64,000 bases of DNA from Argyresthia goedartella (Eukaryota; Arthropoda; Insecta; Lepidoptera; Argyresthiidae): positions 248,001 to 312,000 of the forward strand of contig OX463829.1 of the NCBI GenBank assembly GCA_949825045.1, read 5' to 3'. The translations under genes were made by a program, and so were the position numbers. Under the pieces are notes generated by a model. The model did not search any database, was not told where the DNA came from, and saw only the letters and a program-made list of their open reading frames with translations. Below, piece after piece: positions 32,076 through 42,187 of the stretch (position 1 is the stretch's first letter; the number at the start of each line of letters is the position of its first letter).

Positions 32076-32249
32076 GTACGTACTTTTATTTTTAAAACTC
32101 AGACAGATCTAACGTAGCATGTATACAGATTGTACTGGCGATGGTGCACTATCAGTAGGCTGTGCTGTGCTAAAATAGCCCTGGGATTGATAGTGAATAC
32201 CAGATGTTTGTGTATAGGCTGACCAGTCATAAGTTGACTGGCCAACTCT

Positions 32250-32793
32250 CCTATGTTTAATATTTTTAATAGCTTTAACACCCCTGACTGGAATTCCAAA
32301 GTTTGGTCATCATCAAGCTAAGCCAAAGACGGCAAAATACCTCTGAAGAATGATAGATTGCGATCTTCCTGCTCAATTTGCTTCGATGGTGCTTTCATCT
32401 GATAGTCAATGTAGGACATCATTTTGGCGTCCATTTCATTACAATTTCTTTTGGCTGGTGTTCTGCGTTTTGGTGGAGGGGCTAGATTTTGTTTGTCTTT
32501 TTGACTATCATTGTCAAGTTGTGTCATTGTAGACACACTGTCATCTTCCTCTGTAGGTTCATTCGATGTCGTGGTGTCAAATTCGGTGTGTTCTTCATTT
32601 TGTTTAGCAGAGACGCTTTCGTGCGTTTCACCAGCAGCAACTACTTTTTTCAAAAACAGCATCTGATTATGGTATTTGTAGGGCTTCGTGTTTGAGACAG
32701 CGGCACCAGACGTCTTGCAAGTATTTTTAATCTTTTTCTCACCCAGGCATCTCTCATCTGTCTCCACTTTTTCATAACAAGTTTTCCTAAAAC
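32250..32793 (-). pseudogene. Harbinger-1 accessory protein, second exon (MADF end plus BESS)
   Basis: After a TTGTTTTAG acceptor at 32794-32802 it reads KLVMKKWRQMRDAWVR, the second half of a MADF domain. One indel follows, then NTCKTSGAAVSNTKPYKYHN. A polar linker leads to a BESS-like end (RNLSFFRGILPSLA, a stop, then LDDDQTLEFQSGVLKLL). It continues exactly from the first exon (40806-41001), which ends RQEFG. It lies inside the transposase intron on the opposite strand. Accessory DNA-binding proteins help PIF/Harbinger transposases reach the nucleus and bind ends. Confidence 0.8.
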
Positions 32794-32819
32794 AAGTAAT
32801 AAAACAATTAATTTTATTT

Positions 32820-33486
32820 TCACCGGGTGTTCATTTAAAGATCTTCATTACACCTATCGCGTTGGTGTATCGACTGTTAGCAACATTATTAAAGAAGTTT
32901 CACGATGCATATGGAACAATTTAAGTGAAAGATTTATGCGACTTCCTACATCAGTCGACGAATGGGAACAGATATCAAGTGGATTTAACAAAAACGCTAA
33001 TTTTCCCCACTGTCTCGGTGCTGTCGACGGAAAACATATCCGACTTAAAATACCACTAAATAGCCGTTCACTGTATATCAATTACAAGGATTTTTTTTCC
33101 ATCATATTTTTAGCGATCGTAGACTCCGACTATCGCTTTGTATACGTCAGTGTCGGATCTTATGGAAAAGAATGCGATCCATCAATATTCAAGGAGACAA
33201 CATTTTGGAAAATGATGCTAGACGACAGTCTACAAATACCAGCACCATGCCCATTAACAAGAGAGTCAGAAACGAGAGTTCCTTATGTGGTCATTGGAGA
33301 CGAAGGTTTCGGATTACACGAAAATTTACTTAGGCCGTTTGGCGGGACGCATCTGGACAAAAATAAGCGAATATTCAACTATCGTTTGACTAGAGCTAGG
33401 AGATACGTTGAATGTGCCTTCGGTATCTTAGCTAATAAGTGGAGAATATTCCATCGGCCTCTAGACATCGATAAAACAACAGCTGT
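32820..33486 (+). pseudogene. Harbinger-1 transposase, catalytic exon (interrupted by LINE-F)
   Basis: Reads TGCSFKDLHYTYRVGVSTVS, then CLGAVDGKHIRLKIP (first catalytic aspartate), IFLAIVDSDYRFVYVSVGS, VVIGDEGFGLHENLLRPF (second aspartate region), NYRLTRARRYVECAFGILAN (glutamate) and KWRIFHRPLDIDKTTA. The expected next block, VKAC..HNFIRE, is found at 40563-40740 beyond LINE-F. I could not identify a clean AG acceptor between 32803 and 32825, so the intron end may be mutated. Confidence 0.85.
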
Positions 33487-33570
33487 ATGAACAGAAATAA
33501 ATGTAAATGCACAGAGTGCAAGTTGGCTAAAGCAAATGCGACGGCCAACTGAGGGGCCTCCCCTGCACCG

Positions 33571-34416
33571 ATGAACCTGGAATCTGCTAGCCACACATCG
33601 ATACTCAACGTGGACTCTGCGGCACTTACAACCTACCTGGACAACAAGTTTGAGTCTCTCCGTAATGACTGGAAGTCGGACATCACCGCTGCTCTCGCTA
33701 ACATGCATGTCCAAATGAAGGCCGCTGTTTCGACCGAAGTTAAGGCTGTCATTGAATCGCTGAAAGAAGACTTCAGCGCTACCACGGACTTCCTAGCGGC
33801 TGAACAAAGTGACTGTAAAACTGAGATAACACTCACTAACAAGAAAACTGTAGAGCTCGAAAATCACTACACGCAACTGCAACTCGAAATGCGAAAACTG
33901 GAACAGCGTTTGATGTCAGCCGAAAAACAATCTCGCAGCCTTAATTTGGAGATACACGCGGTCCCCGAGAAAAATAACGAGAATGTTGTAAAGATATTCA
34001 GGGATTTATGCGACATTGTCAACGCGCCTATCACTGACCCCGAAATACGAGCATGCCGAAGGATCGCAAAGCTTGACAGTTCCTCGGCCAGGTCGCGCAC
34101 CATACTAGTGACCCTACCTTCTGAGCGTCACCGTGACACGATCATCTCTGCCATGAAGCGGTACCGGAAGGATAACCCATTAGCACCCATCGGCTCACGT
34201 CTCCTCGGCGTACCCGGCGACGACCAGCCGGTGTTCGTCGCAGAGCATCTGTCACCCGAGATGAAGGATATTCATGCAACCGCGAGGAAATTCGGCAAGG
34301 CGCACAAATATGAATTTGTGTGGGTTAAATATGGCAAGGTATACATTAGGAAAGACATAAATTCGCCACATATATTGATTAAGGACAAGAACGTTCTCAG
34401 TAAGTTAGCCAATTAA
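33571..34416 (+). CDS. LINE-F ORF1, coiled-coil RNA-binding protein (Baculo_FP-like)
   Basis: 281 codons, open. Residues 20-130 form a long coiled coil (ELENHYTQLQLEMRKLEQRL) likely used for multimerisation. NLEIHAVPEKNNENV then starts an RRM-like segment, and the C-terminal 100 residues (YRKDNPLAPIGSRLLGV, KYEFVWVKYGKVYIRKDINS) match the FP25-like domain seen also in LINE-E. A cysteine-containing stub just upstream (33487-33552) ends at a stop and may be the remains of a zinc finger. It appears intact although its ORF2 is destroyed. Confidence 0.8.
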   Translation: MNLESASHTSILNVDSAALTTYLDNKFESLRNDWKSDITAALANMHVQMKAAVSTEVKAVIESLKEDFSATTDFLAAEQSDCKTEITLTNKKTVELENHYTQLQLEMRKLEQRLMSAEKQSRSLNLEIHAVPEKNNENVVKIFRDLCDIVNAPITDPEIRACRRIAKLDSSSARSRTILVTLPSERHRDTIISAMKRYRKDNPLAPIGSRLLGVPGDDQPVFVAEHLSPEMKDIHATARKFGKAHKYEFVWVKYGKVYIRKDINSPHILIKDKNVLSKLAN

Positions 34417-35697
34417 TATCTCCAGATCCCTTCTATTGCCATGTCACCTATTTGTTTTTTAAAAATAAAATTCATGCGTATATTTTATCAAAACGTAAAT
34501 GGATTACGAACCAAATTAAAAAGTTTATATCTAAATATATTAAGTGAAAACTACGATATTATAGGCTTAACTAAAACTAACTTACATAACGGGATTTATA
34601 CGAATGAAGTGATAGATGACAGGTACGTGGTTTACCGAAGGGACCGTAAATCTTCCAACTTATGAAAAAATCAGGTGGCGGAGTCTTACTGGCTATTAAA
34701 AAGTGTTACCAAGTTGTTAGCCGACACGACTTTGAGAGCCCTGTTGAAGATCTCTGGGTCACGATACGTGATAAATCCATGGCTTCAACACTCATGATAT
34801 GTCTAGTTTACCTACCCGATTATCTTAAGATAGTCGACTTTCGTGATTGGTTTGATAGAACCTCAAACAACATACTGAATCACTGTGATCCAACAAATAA
34901 AACAATACTAATGGGTGACTTCAACCTACCTGATCTTCAGTGGTCAGCTGATCCATGCTCTACATTCAGAATTTTAAACACCGGCCCACTGGACTCAAAA
35001 TTAGAGTTGCTCTTTGACATGCTGGCTTTGGGTAATCTAAATCAATGCAACAATATCAGAACCTCAAATAACAGGACTCTGGATCTCTTTATAACAGACC
35101 ACACAAACTTAACTTTGGCTGACTGTGACACGATGTCAAGACTAGACAGACATCATCCGGCAATTGTTGTAGAGCTATTAACCGCGATCAACCGAATACC
35201 AACCAAGGCTAAAAATTTTTTTAATTTCAGGAAGAGCGATTACGTGAAATGTAATCAGGCCCTAAACTCAGTTGACTGGCATGAACTGTTGAATAGTAAG
35301 AACGTAGATGCCGACGTAGATTCGTTCTACAATACACTAAATGAAATCATAAAAGTCAACACACCACTCAAGAGAATCGGCAAAATAAGGTACCCTATAT
35401 GGTTCTCGGAGACATTGAAATCATGTCTTGAAGAAAAAAATAAGGTTCACAAGCGCTACAAAAAATATGGTAATCCTCGGGACTACGACGAGTTTAAGCT
35501 TTTGCGAACCCGGTCTAAGCTGATGATTCAAGTATGCTATGATAGCTTCGTTAATAATGTAGAAGACTCCCTCAAAGACTCAACGAAACTCTTTTTTTCG
35601 TTTGTTAAATCCAAAAAATCCTCTAGTAACTCCATTCCTGAGGCAATGACTTTTGGAAAGAAAAAAGCGACAGGAGGCCAGAGGGTATGCGACTTAT

Positions 35698-35896
35698 GTA
35701 TGTGTAATATGTATTATATTAGAATATAGTCTTAATTGTACGCGCAATTCTTTCCCTTACCTATCATCTCCGTCTCCTATACAACATGGTTTGCTGGAAG
35801 AAATCTCTTATTTAGAAATAAGCTCGCCTTTGTACACTTCTTTTATATCATAAGCTATTTTTACAGTTATGTGAGTGCAATAAAGAATTACGAATT
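35698..35896 (+). mobile_element. LINE-B-type 3' fragment, 199 bp, target duplication ACTTAT
   Basis: Matches the 3' UTR of LINE-B (shared GGTTTGCTGGAAGAAATCTC and GCAATAAAGAATTAC). Flanked by ACTTAT at 35692-35697 and 35897-35902. Removing it restores the LINE-F frame. A typical extreme 5' truncation from target-primed reverse transcription. Confidence 0.88.
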
Positions 35897-36538
35897 ACTT
35901 ATTTTCCGAGTTCTTTGCCTCAGTATTCGAGACAGACCAGACTGGCGGTTCTGGCAATGCGATGACTCCCAATATTAACGGTTCCGACACATTATCAAAT
36001 ATTATACTCCCAGAAGAACTGGTGTTTAAGAAGTTGTTCAGCGTAAACGTGAACAAGGGGGCAGGCCCTGATGGGATCCCACCTAGTTTTCTCAAGTCCT
36101 GTGCCGCTACTTTAGCAATGCCCATCACAATTATCTTCAATAAGTCATTAAGGACCGGTACATTTCCCACCACCTGGAAGCTAGGATATATCGTGCCCAT
36201 TCACAAGGCGGGTGACAGCAGTAGCTGCAATAACTACAGACCCATCAGCATACTCTCAGCTATAACCAAGATTTTCGAGTCTTTTATATTTGAAGTCCTA
36301 TATTCACATGTCAAGCCCTTCATTGCGCCACAGCAGCACGGTTTTGTCAGAAATAAATCTACTGTATCGAACCTACTTGAATACACACACTATATAAGCA
36401 AATCCTTAAACGATCGATGTCAAGCAGATTCCATTTACACAGATTTCAAAAAAGCCTTTGACAAAGTCAATCATCGTATACTCTGCAAGAAGCTGGCATC
36501 CTATGGTATACACGGGGATTTTCTTAGATGGGTGACAT

Positions 36539-38734
36539 TGTAACGGCCCAAACGGCAAGGTCGAGCCGCCGCTATCAGTAGCTATGATCGTCTATTCTAT
36601 CTATCCCAAAAGGAGAGGACCCGATTCAGCTGTAAGATTTGTAAGTTAAGAATGATAAGTCTGAATTTCTCGTTCGTTGAGAAGTTCGTTAGGCGTACAA
36701 TAGTCGAACGAAGTTTGGTTCAGGAAGTTACAGATTCAAGTTAGACAGAGAAAGCATATATGTCTGCGAGCCGGTAATTCGCATCAGTCAGCGGTGTATT
36801 GCGCCAGATCAATCGTTGTTATATTTTATGTGAGATGGTACCATCTGGTTTTTGTATATATGGGCGCTTGGAACCTTTTTTTTAGTGGTCGACCACAGTT
36901 TATAATATTTGTTTGTGATATCGTATAGATATCCGTCGTAGTTTTACGACGTGAGTACTCAATGATATCTCATGTGCTCGCTAGTAGCGGCTTGTGGTGG
37001 TTCCAATTATATATTTGGTTCACGGCAATAACGATCCGAAAAGACCGGTTTACACAATTGCGAATTGATTTTCCGAAATGGGTTCTGAACTAGCGGTTAC
37101 CTCAAAAGGTCCGTAACGTTTTGAAACCCTCAACTCTGCGCAATTTGAGCTGGATGTTATCGAAACGTAAGCATTATTGTTTTAGGAGATCTAACCCACA
37201 CCATAGCGAAGTGCATAGTTCCATAAATACCGAACTATGAATTCCACTAGCCACAGCACGTCCTGGGCTGAGCCAAATCATATATACCGACTCAGCCTAC
37301 ACATTAGACCTCCAGCGAAATTTACATTTAATTTAAAGATGCAACTTGAATCCAACCTGAACCAAGGCAATGCAAACCACCTACCCGGACCTAAACAATG
37401 AACTTTAGACTGTAAATTGATCTCTTCGCGCGTCCCCGACAACACTCAAATGTCAAAATATCAACAGGATATGTTATCTGTGTTGACACCGGTTTAACTT
37501 TGTTCTGAATTTGTTATTTCCATCCGCGGAACCTCATCGATCAAACAGTCTCCCTATGCCCTGCCAACCTAGGTTTAGCCGCAACTAAACTCCTGTTTAG
37601 CCTAGTCTAAAACCTAGTGTTATACCACGTCCATTATCGACACCACTCGAAAATGGTTGAGTTTGATTTGAATGTGCTTGAATGTTTAATTACTGTGTGT
37701 GTGGGAATTTCAAAACTCGCTACTCGAAAGGAATGAGGAGAGGATTAGCCCGCGAATATCCTAAGAGCCAATCCAGGAACCCTATGGTGAAGGAAAAAGG
37801 AATTTAGGGTCGCTCCAAGCCCAGACTCAGACTCAGATAATTGACTTACAAGTTCTTTTCTAACGACCCAAGGATAGTTTTGGTATTTGGGGTTGGTTGA
37901 TATAAAGGTTAGGAACCGAGGTATATCTCGGCGCTTCAGACACTCACGAAAACCCACTGAAACTTCGCAATCACAATTTCGTATAGTTCTGACGCGTAAC
38001 ACGGCAGACAAAACTGTTTAGAACTCGTGAAAGACGACTGTCACAGTAGCTAGACGCTGAGACTGAATGCTCTCCCCTCCCACGCTCTCGTATTTATATG
38101 CGTCCTTTGCGAACACGCTCTGCTCAAGCGAAGCTTCTTATCACTAACTACACAGGGTCTAATTTCAACCATGCCATGCAGATCCGCCGTTCTACAAATT
38201 GTGTGTACGCATATTCACTATGATCAACCGCAGGTGATCACTCAAATCATTTGGTACTGCCGATACACAGAATCTGTTGATCGCTGACCAATAAAAGCTT
38301 GTTGCGATTAATTAAGCATACCCGACCGCTAGACGCGCGTAGCAAAGACCACTAGAATGCTATTCAATCTAGTCGTGTCAGACCCTCCATCTCATACCTC
38401 AATCGCAATTGTATATTTGCAATCAACATAATAGCTTTCTCCGTTCCATAATAACCTTTCATTATTTAGTTATTCATAATTTTATTCAACGCGCAGCCAA
38501 ATCGGCTCTGATCTCTACACATCTCGCAGGAATGCGACAAAAAAACCTGACCTGTAAACTTCTTCAAACCATCCCACGCGTCGGCTCTGTTTTTTTTGAT
38601 AACTTGCCACTGAGCTACGCAAAACCCCCAAACGTTATCTGAACCGATTCGTATTCAAAACAGCGCGGCGTTGGGCTAGCCCTCTATCACGCAGAATGAA
38701 GTATCAAATGTACCGACTCTCGTGTACCATTACA
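36539..38734. mobile_element. LTR-like insertion, 2,196 bp, TG...CA, target duplication ACAT
   Basis: Begins TGTAACGG and ends CCATTACA (imperfect mirror), flanked by ACAT at 36535-36538 and 38735-38738. It lies exactly between FLRWVT and SYMQNRN of LINE-F. No gag or pol frame was seen; the 88-codon minus frame at 37745-38011 has no recognised domain. It is best read as a solo LTR or a non-coding LTR derivative. The 4-bp duplication suits Ty3/gypsy-like integration. Confidence 0.6.
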
Positions 38735-40562
38735 ACATCATACATGCAGAATCGTAACCAGATAGTTGCATTGAAGGGTTACACATCCCAACCGGTAAGG
38801 ATATCCTCCGGTATTCCGCAGGGATCACTAACAGGACCTTTGTTCTTTATAATCTTTATCAACGATCTGGCTGCGAAACTTAATAATCCTTGTCTGTTAT
38901 ACGCAGACGACCTTAAAATATTTTCCAGAATCCGAAATACAAACGACTGCGTTAATCTCCAGGCTGACATTGACACGCTTTCTGACTGGTGCAATGAAAA
39001 CCATATGGCACTAGGGATAGACAAATGCTTCAGTATATCTTTCACACTTAATAAGAATAAAATTAGGTATGACTAGAATATAGATTCTGTAGCACTACAA
39101 AGGAAATCCGTCGCTCGAGATCTTGGCGTAATTTTTGACGAGAAACTTAGTTTCAATCACCATTATGCAGCACTCATTCCAAAATGCAACCAACTTCTAG
39201 GATTTATTTCCCGTGTCACTAAGACTTTCAAGAACCCAAAGAGTTTAATACTCCTTTATAACACCCTGGTCCGCAGCAGGCTCGAATATGCCTCTATTAT
39301 ATGGTCCCCACATTATAAAGTCCATATTGACTTAATAGAGTCCATACAGAAGCGATTTCTGCGCAAGTTGTGTGCACGCTTTGGTCATCGGCGTACGCTC
39401 AGCTCATATGAGACGAGATGTAAGCACTACCACATAAATACACTTGAAAACCGTAGAAAACTCCAAGACCTCGTCCGTCTTCATAAAATAGTCAGAGGCA
39501 CCATAGCAACGTCACTACTATCAAACATTGACATCTACGTCCCTAACCGATCTGTGAGAATCCCCCGCACTTTTTCTATCCCCCCTTGCAGAATTAACGT
39601 CAGCGCCAACAACCCACTGGTGCGGATGTGTCGTTCATGCAACGCGGTTTCTGCCAATCATGATCCCAACGGGCCTGACATCTATCACGATTCACTGCCA
39701 TGTTTTAAATATAAGATTTTAAAATTGTTACAGTAATATTAGTTTCCAACCTTATTCAAGCACATATTATCTATTTGTGATTAATTTTCACGCCTACCGA
39801 ACGGCGTGGAATCCTGAGGGGGGTGGGCTTTTGCCAGCACGTGACAGAAAAGTGAATTGAATGCTTACTGACCTTTGTCGCCGTAGACAGGAAATCTAAA
39901 GCTCGATTCGAGACAGGAATACGGGATAAGAGCAGAATTGGGATAGGATAGGAATCGAATCACTATCGTTGCTACCCGACGCTGTTCGCCGGCGTGCTGC
40001 TGCCGACACGTGGAGTCGCCGCTACCGATACGACGAGTTGGAGACCGTACAACTTCAACCTTCACCACAAATCACTCAACCGCTGACGCGAATCTACTTA
40101 TTTCCCGACGATGGTTATGATGAGCACTCCGACCAGGCCCGACGCCTGTATTAGAGAATTGTTACACCGAATTACAATCACTGGCCCGACGCCTGAGCAG
40201 ACATGTTGTTCTCCCGATGAGAAAAAAAGCAAAGATAACCTCCAATTTTTTCCTCTCGTTGGTACGAGTGACAGCTGCGGTCCGTTTCCGCTTAGTGATG
40301 TCCCGATTACTCGCGGTCGATCCGCGCAACAAAAAACCGGTGCGTTCCGAAGCATAAATATTAAACAATGTGCCTATAATAATTTACTAATTACTTAGAT
40401 TTGTATTATTTTAAGTCATATAATTATGTGCTTATTGTCAAGTGTGTTTCATAGTCATGTTATATACACATGGTTTTGGCGTTTCAGACGGAAATGTTTA
40501 GTCAAATCTCTAAGTTGTAATGTTTGTCTGTAATGCTGTTTTGTGTATTAATAAATAAATAA

Positions 40563-40740
40563 ATGGACCGTTAAGGCATGTTCTATACAACTTTATAAGG
40601 GAAAAGGAGGGCTCAAACAGTGATAATAACGTATTTAAAGAATTTACTTACGAAAACCTACCCCATGAAAAAAGAACACGAGGTGGGAATACTTCCAATT
40701 TAGTTCGAACAGAATTCGTAAACTATTTCATTTCCGAAGC
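40563..40740 (+). pseudogene. Harbinger-1 transposase, C-terminal fragment
   Basis: Directly after the LINE-F tail it reads TVKACSI and, one frame over, NFIREKGGLK. This is the VKAC..LHNFIRE block that normally follows the TTAV residues left at 33486. A small deletion breaks the frame and a stop follows soon after. It confirms that LINE-F lies inside the transposase. Confidence 0.7.
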
Positions 40741-40805
40741 TTGATCAGTTCCATGGCAGGATGAAGCTGTTTAGAATGTAATTAAATAATAAAAGAGACA
40801 CTTAC

Positions 40806-41001
40806 CGAACTCTTGTCTTTATCTTTGTTCCATAACCTCAAAATCCCCCATTAAAATAACGCATATTTCGCGCCAACCTGCAATACTTGCAGTATTCTCT
40901 CTGTATATATCCAGCGTCTTGTCCCAAAGGACTGGCCTATCTTCCACCAAACTAATTAACATTTCCTTGTCTATTAACTTTTCCCACTCCTTGGTTGACA
41001 T
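40806..41001 (-). pseudogene. Harbinger-1 accessory protein, first exon (MADF domain start)
   Basis: ATG at 41001: MSTKEWEKLIDKEMLISLVE, then RPVLWDKTLDIYREN, WREICVILMGDFE and VMEQR, a TAA stop, then RQEFG and a GTAAGT donor at 40805. LI..V..rPvLWd..l..Y and W.eI are the hallmarks of MADF (a Myb-like DNA-binding domain). The second half of the domain is at 32793-32250, about 8 kb away because of LINE-F (about 0.9 kb without it). Confidence 0.82.
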
Positions 41002-41330
41002 AGTTAATCAGTGATTATAATAATTATTACACACAATGCACGCGCGCGTTCTCTATGAATGTACAATAGAAAATGCGAGTCAAAACCTGTCGCATCACTC
41101 CCCCTCCCCCCGCACACACCGCTCTATCCGTTCAAATTCTACGTATCCGTATATTTTTACTGTTCCGTCGTCCAGTATTCGATGACAAAACGGAATGTAT
41201 TTTTTTTACGGAACGATATTTTTACTGTATAAAGAATTCTGTGTCATGTGTGAAGTCGCTCATACAACTACATACGCCATCGACGAAAAAAAAACATACA
41301 CGATATAACGGAGACATGTGTGAACCGGCC

Positions 41331-41860
41331 GTAAGCGACGCCGTCTATCCTCACGTATCCGCACAGGTATCTGTTCGAGCGAGTCAGGCGCAAGCCCGCA
41401 ATCATAGCCTCCTATAACTAACAAGCCATGAACGTAAGTTTGGCAACGTCGCCTAGCTGTCAGTAAGTGGTCCTATGGTCGTTTCCCATCTATCATCTAA
41501 TAGGCATGTAAATAAAACAACAGTACCTTTTCCAGGGGTGAAATTAATGAGAAATAAATAAAAAATGTTGTATATTTGTAATACCATACTTTATTTAACA
41601 CTGAAATGAATGAAACAGAATCAAATAAGTTATAATTAGCGTCAACATTTTCCTTTTCTTCCCTTTATTACATTGAACAAAGTTGGTCATATGTTTTTGG
41701 TAATTATTTAATAGTAGTTTATGTGACTGCTACGTAATTGAAGGTATTAACACTCGAGAGTGGGTTTCGCCTTCGGCTCGTTTCATAATAATATCACTCG
41801 AGAGTTTTAATGCCTAATTATGTACAGTTACATACACTAGTTTATCTACACACATATCAT
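41331..41860. other. Non-coding DNA between Harbinger-1 and the LINE-C tail
   Basis: No gene seen. At 41752-41806 a phrase TTCGCCTTCGGCTCG is bracketed by ACTCGAGAG direct repeats; a relative lies at 28851-28915. Confidence 0.4.
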
Positions 41861-42019
41861 AAGTCAATAGTCAAAGTACTTTATTACTGTAGATATTTAC
41901 ATATACTTAGCAAACGTCATTTTTTGCCTCTTCTCTACATTGGACCACTGTGGGAGAAGAAGGGCGTAGAAACTCCCACAGATTTATTTTTAGATCTCTT
42001 TTAAAAATAGGTTGTGCTT
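41861..42019 (-). mobile_element. LINE-C-type 3' tail, 159 bp, joined to the capsid-like frame
   Basis: Nearly identical to 6116-6274, from the exact 3' end of LINE-C to GTTGTGCTT. It has the same orientation as the adjoining capsid-like frame and lies on its 3' side. This is the layout left when LINE reverse transcriptase starts on its own RNA tail and then jumps to another RNA. Confidence 0.88.
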
Positions 42020-42187
42020 CCCTATCTATTTATTTAAAATTAATTATTAATTCTACTAATCTTAATGAACTTATTTAGATTTATTATCTGTAAGTGTAAC
42101 GTTAAGTTATTTAGTTAAAACTAATTTGCTTATTTGACTGTACCCTCGATGCTACTCGCCGTGGCCGCGGTCTTAAGCTTTGGATGG

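Larger units (their letters stand above)
34441..39736 (+). pseudogene. LINE-F ORF2: endonuclease and RT, split by two insertions
   Basis: Endonuclease: RIFYQNVNGLRTKLKSL, LTKTNLHNG, a one-base shift near 34660, GGGVLLAI, LVYLPDY, MGDFNLPDLQWSA, LDLFITDH and RLDRHHPAIVVE. The linker ends GGQRVCDL at 35697; LFSEFFASVFETDQ resumes at 35900. RT: AGPDGIPPSFL, NNYRPISILS, QHGFVRNKS, TDFKKAFDKVNH and FLRWVT up to 36538, then after the LTR insert SYMQNRNQIVALKGY, GIPQGSLTGPLFF and the catalytic LLYADDLKIF. One further stop lies at about 39073. It ends KYKILKLLQ. Inactive. Confidence 0.88.
33487..40562 (+). mobile_element. LINE-F, two-ORF LINE inserted in Harbinger-1
   Basis: Starts close to the broken Harbinger codon and ends in TTAATAAATAAATAAATG before the transposase tail resumes. 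ORF1 is 33571-34416 and ORF2 34441-39736. ORF2 is interrupted by a LINE-B-type 3' fragment (35698-35896) and an LTR-like insert (36539-38734). The 3' UTR (39737-40562) has no convincing gene despite several short frames. From 38831 onward the sequence is repeated at 44036. Confidence 0.82.
31633..41330 (+). mobile_element. Harbinger-1 (PIF/Harbinger) with nested insertions
   Basis: Left end GGGCCCCGTTCACACATG at 31633-31650; right end at 41313-41330 is CATGTGTGAACCGGCC-like, its imperfect reverse complement. Between lie transposase exons (31801-32075, 32820-33486 and 40563-40740, plus) and MADF/BESS accessory exons (40806-41001 and 32250-32793, minus). LINE-F occupies 33487-40562; without it the element would be about 2.6 kb. 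The right end is duplicated again at 46535 by the 5.2-kb tandem duplication. A 3-bp target duplication could not be confirmed. Confidence 0.75.

Noticed and set aside
37745..38011. 88-codon minus-strand frame in the LTR-like insert
   Set aside because: No recognised motif and no context; likely chance.
39865..40398. Several 60-95 codon frames in the LINE-F 3' UTR (repeated at 45070-45603)
   Set aside because: They overlap on both strands with no domain, splice site or conservation beyond the tandem duplication itself.
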